Below are positions 32,917-45,452 of a stretch of DNA of 64,000 nucleotides, piece after piece. Each line of letters starts with the position of its first letter. The first letter of the stretch is position 1. The translations under genes were made by a program, and so were the position numbers. This DNA comes from Isoetes taiwanensis (Eukaryota > Streptophyta > Lycopodiopsida > Isoetales > Isoetaceae), in NCBI GenBank assembly GCA_021234155.1, contig JAJEKV010000095.1, positions 2,562,372 through 2,626,371 of the forward strand, in the 5' to 3' direction. Under the pieces are notes generated by a model, which was not told the DNA's origin, ran no database searches, and saw only the letters and a list, made by a program, of their open reading frames with translations.

Positions 32917-34408
32917 ACATGGGCTTCAACATGCCACCTAACATGCCTACGTGGCTCAAACATGCCAGCGGCTCCAACATGCCACCTAGGCTCAAACATG
33001 CCACCTAGGCTCACACATGCCACCTAGTCTCCAACATGCCACATAGTCTCCAATATGCCACCTAGCCTTAAACATTCCAAGGTGGCTCAAACATGCCACG
33101 TGGGCTCAAACATGCCACCTAGGCTCAAACATGCCAAGGTGGCTCCAACATGCCACCTAGGCTCAAACATGCCAAGGTGGCTCAAACATGCCACCTAGGC
33201 TCCAACATGCCACCTAGGCTCAAACATGCCAAGGTGGCTCTAACATGCCACCTAGGCTCAAACATGCCAAGGTGGCTCAAACATGCCACGTGGCTCCAAC
33301 ATGCCACCTAGGCTCCAACATGCCAAGGTGGCTCAAACATGCCACCTAGGCTCCAACATGACAAGGTGGCTCAAACATGCCACATGGGCTTCAACATGCC
33401 ACCTAGGCTCCAACATGCCAAGGTGGCTCAAACATGCCAGGTGGACTCCAATATGTCACGTGGGCTCCAACATGCCAAGGTGTCTCAAACATGCCACCTA
33501 GGCCCAAACATGCCAAGGTGGCTCCAACATGCCACACGGGCTCCAACATGCCACCTAGGCACTCAATTGGCCTTAAAGATGGCGGCGGAATACTACCATG
33601 TTCGTATTTCTTTTGTTGCAAAAAATGACCGTGTAACTTGGTTCCTAGGGGAATTTCGCCCGTTCTGGACGACATGGCGAAGTCGAATCTCCATTCCGGA
33701 GCCTTTATACTGCCCAAATGACAAAACACTTGGGTTTCTACACATTCAACCGCATATTAGTGCATAGGTGGCATGCCTGAGCCACCTTGGCATGTTGGAG
33801 CCCATATGGCATGTTTGAGCCTAGGTGGCGTGTTGGAGCCCACGTGACATATTGAAGTCCATGTGGCATGTTTGAGCCACCTTGGCATGTTGGAGCCTAG
33901 GTGGCATGTTGGAGTCCACGTGGCATATTTGAGCCACCTTGTTGGAGCCCGCGTGGCGTGTTTAAGCCACCTTGGCATGTTTGAGCCTAGGTGGCATGTT
34001 GGAGCCCACATGGCATGTTTGAGCCACCTTAGCATGTTTGACATAGGTGGCATGCTTGAGCCACCTTGGCATGTTGGATATGTGGCATGTTGAAGCCTAG
34101 GTGGCATGTTGGAGCCCACGGGGCATGTTGGAGCCCACGTGGCATGTTTGAGCTACCTTGGCATGTTAGAGTCCATGTGGCATGTTTGAGCCACCTTGGC
34201 ATGTTGGAGCCTAGGTGGCGTGTTTGAGCCACCTTGGCATGTTGGAGTCCACGTGGCATGGTTGAGCCACCTTGGCATGTTGGAGCCCAGGTGGCATGTT
34301 TGAGCCATATTGGCATGTTGGAGCCCACGTGGTATGGTTGAGCCACCTTGGCATATTGGAGCCTAGGTGGCATGTTTTAGCCACCTTGGCATGTTGGAGC
34401 CTAGATGC
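32917..34408. repeat. Head-to-head minisatellite, second copy
   Basis: Matches 152-1646 almost base for base in the same layout (arm, about 200-bp loop, inverted arm). Confidence 0.9.
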
Positions 34409-36938
34409 CATGTCACCCAAAATTTGTCAACGTCACCCCATGAAAAACCAAAGATGTACATCTTTTCATTAATGGCCTAGTCAAAACTTCGACATTGCTT
34501 ACTTGGCATGCCATGCCACCAACCGGAGGGCCACATCATTTTTTCCATGCCCTTTCTTTGGTGTCACATGTGGAACGACATCAAGATTCCATTATAAACA
34601 TTTATTACCTATGGGTTTGTAGACCTAACTTTGTAAAGAATGTTTCTATGGTTATCCAAAGAATCATTCTAGAAGTACAAAGGACCAAGGATTGATCATA
34701 TCATGGGCCACAAGTTTACCTTATTATATGGCGCCAAGTAAAAAATGCTAGAAATGCATATGTAGCATTTCCAAACTCTAGGCACCTAGAAGAAAATGCA
34801 TTGATATTACCCACAAGAAAACTTGTCATAAGATTTCGATGTCTTGACTTACCCATAGGAAAACTTGTCACAAGATTTCGATGTACTTGACTTTGATTCT
34901 CGACTTTTGACGAGAGATTTTCAATTTCAACCCCAAAATCCCAACACTCATTGAGAATGAAAAATATGTTCCAGCCATATTATTGGCTATGGCCATATGG
35001 CTTGAACATTGGAGGAAGTAGTTAGGTTGAAAACTAAAATTGAGAATTAAAATGTGTGGTGGAAAAATACCCCATCAAATATGAAATGTGAGAATAACGG
35101 TTCAGATTTGATGAAAATAAACGGCCCAGATGGTGATCTTGGTACTGTCATCTTATTGGCTCTGTTTTTAACGCTTCAGATTTACTGACAATAGAGATGG
35201 ATGCTGAAGATCGCGATCCTCGCCATATGATTTTACTGGCTAAAAAATGAAGGGCTGAGATTAATGGATAAGATTTTTATCACCGCCATTGCTTTCTTTT
35301 TCCCGCTTTGGCGCATCTTTCTCCAGCTAAGCTATGGCTATGGTTAGTTCGGCGATCCGGAGCCACTATGCAGATTCTGCGAGCATTTCCGCCAAGCATT
35401 TCACTTCTCAACCTTTTCAAGTTTCTTCATGGCGGGTGCTGCAGCTCACGCAATGCCATCTGCCTTCATTTTTTCTACAACTTCTTCAAATCCGGTTGCC
35501 TATTCATTCTTTTCTATTCTTTTTTATCTCCGAGCTCAAAACTTGACAAATATTTTTGCCCATTCACGGATGGGGCAAAGCGGAGGCCTTATGGGAGCTC
35601 CGTTTGAGAAATCGGGGAGCAAATTTGATCCCCGGCTACTCCTCTTTTTTGCGCTTAGGGTTTCAAGCACCTAGGGCAAATGATATCTTGCTTACTTTGT
35701 TTCTTCTTCGAACAAAGATCTAGAGGTTCTTTTTTTTTTTCTTTATTTTCTATGCAATGAGAGATCTAAGAAGTTTTTGCATGATAAGTTTGGTCCAGGC
35801 CAGTCACAAAGCATTCGTGGCTGGTTAGGTACAGAACAGGTTGAAGGAAGAAAAATATAGCAGCAACTATGGCAGGTAGGCGGTGACAGGCCAGTTGCTA
35901 TGGTCCCTGTTTCCTTAATCATGCCCTTCTCCGCCTTGAATCTACTCCATTTTATGCTTCATACTGGCCCTTCTTGATCCCAAATCCGTTTTTTCATCAT
36001 TCCGAAATGGGCCGATTTTGAATCTTCTCAGATCGGTTAATTCTTCTTGTATTTAGTTTTTGGTAAAAGCTCAAAATCCTGAAGCAATAGGCCTCTTAAT
36101 GGTGCTTGGAGCTTGCCACTCGACCCTTGGGTTCAAATCCCATACTGACAGTGCAGGCAGAGTACATCATACCTTGAACCTTTCAACAGTTTCATGCCTT
36201 TTTTGCTTGGATAATGCAGCGGAATAAAATAAATGACATGGATCTGGAATATTTGTTACAAGATGATTTTTGTTGGCTCTCAGAGAGTTCTGTGAGAGTC
36301 CAATGACATGGATCTGGAATATTTGTTACAAGATGATTTTTGTTGGCTCTGTGCTAGTGAATTTACAGCAGAGTCCGATATTGATTTAATGTTGGTTTCT
36401 TTACTGAGGCCAGGATAGCCATACCCTGAACTTGGCTTGTAAAATGGAATGTAAACATCATTTGGAATTATGGAATGTAATCTCTGGTTTTAATTGTTAA
36501 ATATTAAAGATATGTTCTTGTATTGTAAATATTAAAGCTATGTTCTTGTATTGTAAATATGAAAGTAATTTTAATTGTTTGTTTTCTATAGTTTTAGTTT
36601 TATAAGTGTCCACACTTGTACCCTTGGAACTTAACACAAGAACTTATGATAAAAAATTTGCCAACCTTAGATATGTGGCATAAAATAAAGAATGTTTGTG
36701 GAATCAAGCACTTAGATATAATGGTCAAAAGACAATACTCGGTTTCCAAAAATAATTCATACTGAAAAAATAAAATATGATTATGTTGGCTTTAAATTGT
36801 GATTTGTATTAATTTTTTATTTGAGTGTGCCACGTGTCAATGTTTGATTGGTTATTAGATATTAAAAACAATGCATTGTTTTACTTGTGACATTGTTTCT
36901 CCGCGCGTAAACAACGCATTGTTTTACTTGTAACATTG
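34409..36938. other. Non-coding interior of CACTA-like element, copy 2
   Basis: Counterpart of 1647-4179. ORFs differ from copy 1 through indels and no gene is supported. The tandem 75-bp duplication is at 36232-36384. Confidence 0.5.
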
Positions 36939-39149
36939 TTTGATGCTGAAATTAGACTTCAAGCGGGCCTTCGACACAGTTCGATGGGAGACTATTCCCA
37001 AGATCATGACCAAGTTGGGGTTTGACGAGAAGTTTACTCAGGTAGTAATGGGACTTAACAAAGATGCCTCAGCTTCCATTTTGATAAATGGGCGCCCCAC
37101 AGATTTATTCCCTCTTAGGAAGGGAGTGAGGCAAGGATGCCCACTCGCCCCTTACATTTTCATCCTATTAGCAAATGTCCTCACTCTTCTTGTGTTGAAG
37201 CATGCTCAGCAAGGAGAGATAAACGGCATTAAGATGCCCTCTTCATCCATGGATCAGCTCACTATACAACAGTTCGCGGACGACACGTTTATTTTTCTTA
37301 ACTATGAGGATGGCAGCATTGCCAAGTGCTTTCAAATAATCCACACATTCTCTACAGCAACTGGGGTGTGCCTAAACCACAAGAAGTGCTCTATAGCATG
37401 GCCTCATCAGTCTTCACGGCCTAGTCAAATTGCTAACCTTGGTTTGCAGGTCCTCTGTAAAGGGGATCAAACTAAGCTGCTCGGCTTACCTCTAGCTATG
37501 GGGTCTCTTCCCCCAGGAACATGGAATGCTATTTTGGATAGGCTCAAAAAGAGAATTAATCTCTGGTCCAGCAAAGGCTTATCTATGGCAGGACGACTTA
37601 CAATTGCAAACAATGTTCTAAGCAGCTCATTGGTCTATGTCTCGTCGGTTTTGTTGGCACCGAAATATGTGTATCAGAGAATGCAGCAGGTTATTCGAGG
37701 CTATGTTTGGCAGGGAGCAGCCAAGGTTGCTTGGATTGAAGTCTGCAAGCCAAAATCCAGTGGTGGCCTCGGGGGCAGGGATCTCTACAACCATGCACAG
37801 GCTTTGGCTGGGAAGCTAATTTGGAATGCTATACAGAGTGAACCTTCTTATGGATCAGCCTTCATAAGGCACTGGCTTGGCAAGGCCTCACCCATCAGCA
37901 AACCGTCTCTTCATTTGACAGAGAAATCAGCATGCTTTCTAGACTACAAGATTGCTCCTGGCACATCTACAATTATGCGAAGGCTTCTAGAGGCTTGGCT
38001 GGAGGTAAAGGACTGTTTCGTCCCTGCCCAAGCTACATGGCAAGCAGGAAATCTCTCCATTTTTTGGAGCCCTATGGTGAGCCCTCAAATGGATTATCCC
38101 CTGGCTCTAATGCATCCTATAATCAGCAAGAAATGGATATCAGCTGGAATTTCCCATCTCAAGCATCTTTGGGATCCTGGGCAGCAACGTTGGTGGTCAT
38201 GGACTCGCCTTAAGGAGGTGATAGGAGGCACATCCTCTGATAGGCTCCTCTACAAGAAAATTATGAAAGAGATCAGTATGCTTTCAGGATTAGAAGGCCC
38301 TGATGAGGTTTGGCTCCTGGATGGAAAACCATCTTATTCTGTGAATAAAATCTACAGTATGATTGCAAATGACGACCCACCTTCTGTTCCCAGCCATATG
38401 GGCATCTCGGCCAAGGAGCTTGCCAGCCAGTTGCACAGGTGCTGGTCCTCGTATTGTGCCAGGAAAATTCAGCTCTTCATGTGGCTCTCATGGAGAAGCG
38501 GACTAGCCACGAAATCTTGGCTCCTGAAACGGAAAATAGTATCAGAAACTAGTTGCCCTCTCTCATGTGGAGGGATCGAAAACATTGAGCATATGTTCTT
38601 CTGCCCAAAGATAAGGGACTTCTGGGACTGGGTGGCCCCCATTCTGCAAGTGGACCGGAACCAGCTGCAATGGCCAGCCATTGGGAAGATTCGAACGAAC
38701 AGAATTAACTACTCCATCATTTGTATTGCGCTGTGGGTAGTCTGGAAGCATAGGTGCTCCATAGCCCTGGGAGAGCAGGATCTTAGCATCACAAGACTAA
38801 GAAATGCATTCAACCACGAAGTTGCCTTAATGGCTATATCACATGTCCGACAACGGGGTAGAGATTACGATAAATCCTTGGACAGAGTTGGCACAGTTCA
38901 AGGCTTCTATGCATACTTCAAGTGTTCATGGGAAAACGAAGCGGGTGGCTTCTCTTCCTTGCCCGGTGATGAGTAATTTGGTGGCTACTGAGGGTGTGAT
39001 ACCCAATAGGAGAGCTCCTAAGCTCCTCTCCCCACTTGGGGACTTGTTTTTTTTTTTTTTTTTTTTTTCTTTTTCTTTTCTTCCGTTATCGGTTTGTTAT
39101 TTACCTTATATAAATAAAATCTCTTCTAGCTCTCAAAAAAAAAAAAAAA
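36939..39149 (+). mobile_element. 5'-truncated L1-like LINE
   Basis: The insertion is flanked by AACATTG (36932-36938 and 39150-39156); the empty site is GTAACATTGCTTCTACGCG at 4171-4189. The 5' end starts inside the reverse transcriptase and the 3' end has a T-rich stretch, ATAAATAAAATC and a poly(A) tail. Truncation, target duplication and poly(A) fit target-primed reverse transcription. The intact ORF suggests a young insertion. Confidence 0.95.
36940..38976 (+). CDS. LINE ORF2 protein, C-terminal 678 codons (reverse transcriptase, zf-RVT)
   Basis: This reading frame has no true start because the element is truncated. It opens within the RT fingers/palm (LKLDFKRAFDTVRW) and contains VRQGCPLAPYIF and the catalytic FADDTF box (residues about 111-116). 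The thumb region and a C-terminal zf-RVT-like domain follow (WSSYCARKIQLFMW, then CPLSCGGIENIEHMFFCP with Cys/His ligands near residues 540-560). The endonuclease domain and ORF1 are missing. No stops or frameshifts interrupt it, in contrast to its neighbours. It resembles plant L1-clade proteins. It cannot mobilise itself. Confidence 0.93.
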   Translation: MMLKLDFKRAFDTVRWETIPKIMTKLGFDEKFTQVVMGLNKDASASILINGRPTDLFPLRKGVRQGCPLAPYIFILLANVLTLLVLKHAQQGEINGIKMPSSSMDQLTIQQFADDTFIFLNYEDGSIAKCFQIIHTFSTATGVCLNHKKCSIAWPHQSSRPSQIANLGLQVLCKGDQTKLLGLPLAMGSLPPGTWNAILDRLKKRINLWSSKGLSMAGRLTIANNVLSSSLVYVSSVLLAPKYVYQRMQQVIRGYVWQGAAKVAWIEVCKPKSSGGLGGRDLYNHAQALAGKLIWNAIQSEPSYGSAFIRHWLGKASPISKPSLHLTEKSACFLDYKIAPGTSTIMRRLLEAWLEVKDCFVPAQATWQAGNLSIFWSPMVSPQMDYPLALMHPIISKKWISAGISHLKHLWDPGQQRWWSWTRLKEVIGGTSSDRLLYKKIMKEISMLSGLEGPDEVWLLDGKPSYSVNKIYSMIANDDPPSVPSHMGISAKELASQLHRCWSSYCARKIQLFMWLSWRSGLATKSWLLKRKIVSETSCPLSCGGIENIEHMFFCPKIRDFWDWVAPILQVDRNQLQWPAIGKIRTNRINYSIICIALWVVWKHRCSIALGEQDLSITRLRNAFNHEVALMAISHVRQRGRDYDKSLDRVGTVQGFYAYFKCSWENEAGGFSSLPGDE

Positions 39150-39845
39150 AACATTGCTTCTACGCGTGTAGTATTGCTTTATCTATATGTCCATTTTTTT
39201 TCTAATTATGTCGTTTTTAAAATTTTGATCCAAAAACAACGCTAGAAATGAAAGGCCATATGTGGGTTTTTTTTTTTCTTCCGCAAAAACAACATTTGAA
39301 AACAATTATTTAAAAAAATGATGCGTCTACTTTCTAATTTCTACATGCCACATTGAGGAAAATAACATTTGAAAACACATTGTTTTTTTATACAAAACAT
39401 GTGGATTTCTTGAAAATTATGTATATTTTTTTGGGAAAACAATGTCAACTTAAAAAAATTACAAATAGAGAAAAAAAAACACACAAATGGAAAAGAGAAA
39501 AACAACTGTTTTTTTTTAGTTTTCCACTTGTACGAATATTCGAACCTACATGTGCTATTTACAAGACAAACAACGTGTGGCTACTCTAAAAACAACAGTC
39601 AAGAAGGAAAAAAATACACGTTGACAAAAAATCACAAAAACTATGTCAATTTTTTCTACGCGTGGCTTTTTTCTGCCAAAAGACCACCGTGGGATTTTTT
39701 GCCAAAAAACCACTGTCTCTTTGTGCAAATCTGGATAAACGGGCCACGTGGACTTTTGGGGCCATTTTGGTGTTGTTTTTGGCATAAAACAACACTTCTG
39801 TACAACTAAAAAACAACTGTGGACCAAAATTCGGGGTCAGTGTGG
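39150..39845. other. Right subterminal part of CACTA-like copy 2
   Basis: Continues the CACTA-like element after the LINE and matches 4173-4865. The end reads CACTGACCCCGAA on the minus strand. Confidence 0.6.
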
Positions 39846-39886
39846 TACTGTGGCAGGGTACTATTCTACCACTAGACCACCAATGC
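39846..39886 (-). pseudogene. tRNA-Gly remnant cut by CACTA-like element
   Basis: The 5' half with A box and anticodon loop side (CTGCCAC) remains; the 3' half is replaced by the element. Confidence 0.85.
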
Positions 39887-40296
39887 ACAAGTAATACAAA
39901 TAAATACCTTCTTAATTAACAAGCACATACAACAAACTCAATTAAATGCATCTCATAATCCAGTTCGCAAAAAAATATCGTGGTCGTTTAATAAGGTGTA
40001 GGAATGGTTGTTCTTCTAATAAGTCCAAACAAATGATTATGCCAAGGCATAAAGCGACAAGATTTGCTCAATCACCGTGTTTTTCCATGCTTGAGCTTGA
40101 TATCATAAAAAATTGAAAGAATTAACATGTGAATGAGTAACAATGTTGAGCATTCGTGTGCCACTAATGGAGGCTATGCATAAACCCATTGCGTCAGTGG
40201 AAGAGTGCGTAGGGAATCTGAATGACAAACTCTAAGTATTAATCGAATGGACGTATGTGAGTAGGGACTATAAAATAATATGAACAAGCTCCTACA

Positions 40297-40378
40297 CGTG
40301 GATGATAGGATTCAAACCTATGCGAGCGAAGCCCACATGATTTCTGGTCATGCCCAATAACCACTCTGACACATCCAC
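40297..40378 (-). tRNA. tRNA-Ser(AGA), diverged
   Basis: 82 nt with AGA anticodon, but U33 is C and the T loop reads TTTGAAT, so function is doubtful. A box intact. Confidence 0.6.
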
Positions 40379-40635
40379 GACGACATCTGGAATACTTCCA
40401 ATTCCGCTTAGATCATTGAGATATTTAGGAGGATAGGATTTGGCTAGTCATTTGTTCTCTCTCATTGTGATGTTTGATGGTTGGAAGAGCAAGATTAGCT
40501 TCGATCTCATTTCTCACACTATGGTGCAATCGATTGCTCAGTTATCCTTATGTCATTATCAACATGGTTTAATGCATTAAATCTTCGTTTTGGCTCTTGC
40601 GCCAAGAACAAAATTGGAAGAGTTGAACCACAGGA

Positions 40636-40704
40636 TGCATTGGCCGAGAATCAAACTCGGTCCATGCATCGCGCGGTACTATTCTACCACTAGACCACCA
40701 ATGC
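40636..40704 (-). pseudogene. tRNA-Gly-like, anticodon arm garbled
   Basis: Anticodon-arm region TCCATGCATCGCGC replaces the normal sequence; the T loop is also changed. Confidence 0.75.
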
Positions 40705-41093
40705 ACAAGTAATACAAATGAATACCTTCTTAATTAACAAGCACATACAACCAACTCAATCAAATGCATCTCATAATCCAGTTCTCAAAAAAATATTGTG
40801 GTCGTACAATAAGGTGCAGGAATGGTCGTTCTTCTAATAAGTCTAAACAAATGATTATGCCAAGGCATAAAGCGACAAGATTTGCTCAATCACCGTGTTC
40901 TTCCATGCTTGAACTTGATATCATAAAAAATTGAAAGAATTAACATGTGAATGAGTAGCAATGTCGAGCATTGGTGTGCCACTAATGGGGGCTATGCATA
41001 AACTCTAGAATATTGCGCCAGTGGAAGAGTGCGTAGGGAATCTGAATGACAAACTCTAAATATTAATCGAATGGACGTATGTGATAGGGACTA

Positions 41094-44087
41094 TCCTATA
41101 TTATAAAATTATTGTGTATGTCTGTCTTAAACCTCGCCCTAGATTGGGCGGCTGAGATTATATCATGCCACGTGGGCATCATCTCACCCTTCGTATTGTG
41201 GTGTAGTTGTCTTCTCCCGTGGAACGTCCGCCATAGCCATCCTCTCTACTGGGCTTCGAAGTCGCTATTAGGTTTTTCTTCACGGCGGGGCAGGAGCAAA
41301 TACCGGGTTAGGCGATGAATAAGGTGCGTGAATCCAAAAGATAATGGTGCCGTGTAGAAATCCCAAGCAAGCATGGGCTCTGTGAAGGAGAAACCGAATC
41401 GTGTGCGCGCTTTGGGTTTTGATCGAATATTTGATTCGCCTTAAAACAAAGTTGTCTTTGCCTGAATTCGCAGATAGCTGCATCAAAAGAAGACAAGGGT
41501 TCATCTGTGATGTATTCTTTGGAGTTACAAAGCAGATATCACATCGGTTGTGAGTCGGAGATCGAGGAGAGTTTATATGAAAACAAGACTTTGATTCGGC
41601 TTAATGTTGTCTTTGCCCGAATTAGCAGATAGCTGCATCAAAAGAAGACAAGGGTGGTGTATTCTTTGGAGTTACTGGCCAGATACCACATCGCTTGTGT
41701 CAGGTTGTGAGTCGAGAGATCGGGACATCCTCTTGGCGACAAGGCTCTAATATGGCTCCTTCATGCAATTTGTTTGGATGCATTTTTGTAGGTGATATTT
41801 TTTATGGCACTCCAAGCTTGTCGTCGAAAGGCACATTATAGCTCATGACATGTTCGATCGATGTAGGTCTATGTTCGGCTTCCTTTTGAGCTTCTAGAAA
41901 TACATCCGATAAAATGTTTTAATTATTTGTGCAGTTGAGAATACTTGGGTGCCAAGCAAAAGCACCGTCCGACTTCAATCTTTGAGATAAGCAACTATAC
42001 AGATGGGTACTCGAAGTTCCATTCTCGCCTATCTAACTTGCATGCCCGGATGTTATGCGTGGGCCCGAGGTTGGCTGGTTTAGTTCATTCTCATGTTGGC
42101 ATTGCTTATAGATGGAAAATAAAGCACATAAGCAACCACGCAGTCATGCATGAAGGTAAGTTATACATTTTGAGTTATTCAATTGTGATGCTATAATGTT
42201 GAATGCCGAGGATAAACAAAAGGCATGTCTTTATCCGCAAGTCATAACATATATATTGAGTACTTGAGCCTCATTGGACACATTTTGGAGTGTTGAAATA
42301 TGCCCTTTTGATTTGAAGAGCTTGAAGATCATTTTTTGTCCGTTGCGCTTTCACATGACCTTATTTGCGCATTCAATTGCAGCTTGATATGGTAATAACG
42401 GCAAGTGTACCCATTTTTGCTACCATTTAGAATCCCACATGAAGTGAACCCACATAGTTTTATGGGCATATCCTCGTGGTCTTCGAGCTTTTTGACCTGC
42501 TCATGTACTTTGATCTATTTCACCCATTTGTACTACGAATTTGAAAAACATATACCTAGCATCTTTTATAGGTTGTTCCCTCGAGCTTTCCAATGCATGC
42601 TCATGTTTAGGAAATGGAGCTTTCTTCTTAAAGTTACGACCCTATTAGTACTCTGCTGTAAAACTAGACCAGCAAATGCAATTTGTCATATTTGACATAT
42701 TTAGACTAGGAATTTGAGAACTGTGTGCCTAGGATTTTTTTAGGTCTTTCCTTAAGCTTTTAAATGGATGCCCCTGTTGGTGGAACAGAGCTTGCATTCT
42801 TCATTTTCATAGTTTGGCATCATTGACGAGCTTCTAGGCTCTGCCTTAGTCTCGAACAATTTTCTATGTTTGCCAAATTTGAGTCCTTTGATCTAAGTTT
42901 CTAAGTATGGTACAACGCAGATGCAAAAAGCTTCAAAGAGTTGGCATGTTAGATGATAATCTAAACTTTGGAGCTGCAAGGCTTAACGCACAAGATCGCC
43001 TTCAACTTCCGTGGATGTTAGTGGGGCATTCATGTGAGATATGCCGAGACTCCTAAGTTAGTGTTGGTGTTACGTGAAGGCACAAATTGACTATGCAGAA
43101 TTTCCATGTTTTGATGAAGCAAAGTGGCCTTTCAAAACCAATAAGCAATCATGATATTGAAGGTTAGGATTATTCCCTCATGCATACCGGATTTTATAAT
43201 TCTCTTACGCACAAGGCTATTATACAAAATTTGAAACGGCAAATTGCTATGGAGCAGAAATGGAATCTATTATTAACAACCGGATATTCTAGATGGCTCT
43301 GCTTTTGTAACTCGTGTCATATTTTGATGTGTTTATCCAACAATGAGCTCCACGTATATCAACTTCTCACCCATGGAATGACTATGAGGAGCTAGGGAAA
43401 TATAGAAAATATAGAGTTGCTTTTCATATTGGATCTACTAAAGCAAATAGAAGACTTTGTATGGCAAATTAATTTATTGTTATTCTTCTTCTTTAAACCC
43501 CGTGGTGGTAATCTGGGGGCCTTTGCTAGGTGAAACTAATTGAAGCTGCAATTCAATCAATATTCATTTTGTCTGGTCAATTTAAACATCTTTACTTTCT
43601 TTGTTGTTTATGAATAAACGAATTTGAAGAATATGGAAAATGCTCATGGATAATGACGCTCATGGAGCTTGCAAGGAAACACTTAAAGGTTATTATTTGT
43701 TGTAGTGCTTTCTACAATGGAGTGTGTTTGGCCACGACAATTGTTTCGGATAAAATGGACTTGAGCAAGCATTGCTTTTTCGTATATTTTGCTAATGTTA
43801 CTTCGTATAACTTTTACTTGATGTAACTTATAATATAAGCAATAAACATCCATTGTCATTCATTATCTTCATGTAACATACATAAAGTAACCGACATCGA
43901 TACAAAGGTTCAACATTGTTTTGATATTGTTTACATAATCCATGGAAAACGTTGTTAAAGCTTTGAAAAAAAAAATTGTTATAATAAGAAGTTACAAAAG
44001 TTGGCTTATTACTGCAAGCCCTTCTTATTGCGGCCAAAACATTTACAGGCCGAACTTATGCCCAGCAACGCTGGGCACCATTACTAG
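41094..44087 (+). mobile_element. Non-autonomous Helitron, copy 2
   Basis: TC start (TCCTATATTATAAAA) after A, CTAG end before T, and a GCCCAGC/GCTGGGC hairpin 11 nt from the end. The target is GGGACTA^TAAAATAATATGA, different from that of copy 1, so the two insertions are independent although the bodies are closely similar. Internal ORFs (for example 43828-44037) match copy 1 but show no known domain. Confidence 0.92.
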
Positions 44088-44113
44088 TAAAATAATATGA
44101 AAATGCTCCTACA

Positions 44114-44195
44114 CGTGGATGATAGAATTCGAACCTATGCGAGCAAAGCCCACATGATTTCTAGTCATGCCCAATAACCACTCTGGCACATCCAC
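44114..44195 (-). tRNA. tRNA-Ser(AGA)
   Basis: 82 nt; A box TGCCAGAGTGG is closer to the plant consensus than in other copies. One T-stem mismatch. Confidence 0.88.
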
Positions 44196-44423
44196 GACAG
44201 CATGTGGAATACTACCGTTTCTTCTTAGATCATTGAAATATTTAGGAGGATGGGATTTGGCTAGTCATTTGTTCTCTCTCATTGTGATGTTTGATGGTTT
44301 TAAGAGCAACCAGCAAGATTAGCTTCGATCTCATTTCTCACACTATCCTTATGTCATTATCAACATGGTTTAATGCATTAAATCTTCTTTTTGGCTCTTG
44401 CGCCAAGAACAAAATTGAAAGGA

Positions 44424-44494
44424 TGCATTGGCCGAGAATTGAACTCGGGTCTGTACCGTGGCAGGGTACTATTCTACCACTAGACCACCAATGC
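44424..44494 (-). tRNA. tRNA-Gly(GCC)
   Basis: 71 nt, fully paired, loop CTGCCAC, T loop TTCAATT. Confidence 0.92.
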
Positions 44495-44598
44495 ACAAGT
44501 AATACCAATCACCGTGTTTTTCCATGCTTGAACTTGATATCATAAAAAATTGAAAGAATTAACATGTGAATGAGTAACAATGTCGAGCATTGGTGTGC

Positions 44599-44921
44599 GG
44601 GTAAAAGCATGCTACGGTGTACCACTTTTGGAACCCTCAAAAGTACCTACACTGGGTACTTTTAAAACTGGTACTTTCTGTTTTTTCTTTCCATTAAAAT
44701 CAATCGAAATTTTTTGAATTGAGGGTCAATAGCATGTCAATCTATAGTATTAGAGGATAACAATACTACTAATGACTAAAATAAATGAATTAACTCTCAA
44801 ACTTATTGTTTATTGCGGCATTTTTGCAAGTTCCCAGTACCCAGTGTTGGGTACTTTTCTGGGTAGTTTTGTACTACCTAAATAGGTACTTTAGATGGTA
44901 CACCCTAGCATGCTTTCACCC
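44599..44921. mobile_element. MITE-like element, copy 2
   Basis: 323 bp at the same spacer position as the copy at 29542, with the same GTGC flanks (44595-44598 and 44922-44925). It was spread by duplication of an array unit, not by a second transposition. Confidence 0.85.
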
Positions 44922-45065
44922 GTGCCACTAATGGGGGCTATGCATAAACTCTAGAATATTGCGCCAGTGGAAGAGTGCGTAGGGAATCTAAATAGCAAAC
45001 TCTAAATATTAATCGAATGGACGTATGTGATAGGGACTATAAAATAATATGAACAAGCTCCTACA

Positions 45066-45138
45066 CGTGGATGATAGGATTCGAACCTATGCGAGCAAAG
45101 CCCACATGATTTCTAGTCATGCCCAATGGCACATCCAC
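45066..45138 (-). pseudogene. tRNA-Ser(AGA), A box deleted
   Basis: Standard 9-nt deletion; the rest is intact. Confidence 0.85.
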
Positions 45139-45381
45139 GCCAGCATGTGGAATACTTCCGATACTTCTTAGATCATTGAGATATTTAGGAGGATAGGATT
45201 TGGCTAGTCATTTATTCTCTCTCATTCTGATGTTTGATGGTTGGAAGAGCAAGATTAGCTTCGATCTCATTTCTCACCCTATGGTGCAATCGATTGCTCA
45301 GTTATCCTCATGGTTTAATGCATTAAATCTTCTTTTTGGCTCTTGCGCCAAGAACAAAATTAGAAGAGTTGAACCACAGGA

Positions 45382-45452
45382 TGCATTGGCCGAGAATCGA
45401 ACTCGGTCCATGCTGCAAGGGCGGTACTATTCTACCACTAGACCACCAATGC
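45382..45452 (-). pseudogene. tRNA-Gly-like, anticodon arm garbled
   Basis: Anticodon-arm region reads TCCATGCTGCAAGGGC; the other arms are normal. Confidence 0.75.

Larger units (their letters stand above)
32762..39845. mobile_element. CACTA-like element, copy 2, interrupted by a LINE
   Basis: Near-identical to 1-4865 apart from a LINE at 36939-39149 and scattered small differences. Its right end falls at the same position in tRNA-Gly as copy 1, so the two come from duplication of one insertion rather than two insertions. Confidence 0.7.
39846..41093. repeat. tRNA array block C1
   Basis: Includes the Gly remnant, a spacer, a diverged Ser, a garbled Gly and another spacer up to the Helitron at 41094. 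It preserves the empty sites of the Helitron at 4914 and the CACTA element at 8320. Confidence 0.9.

Noticed and set aside
32594-32941. ORF spanning the junction into CACTA-like copy 2
   Set aside because: It crosses an element boundary and reads into the minisatellite; no family match.
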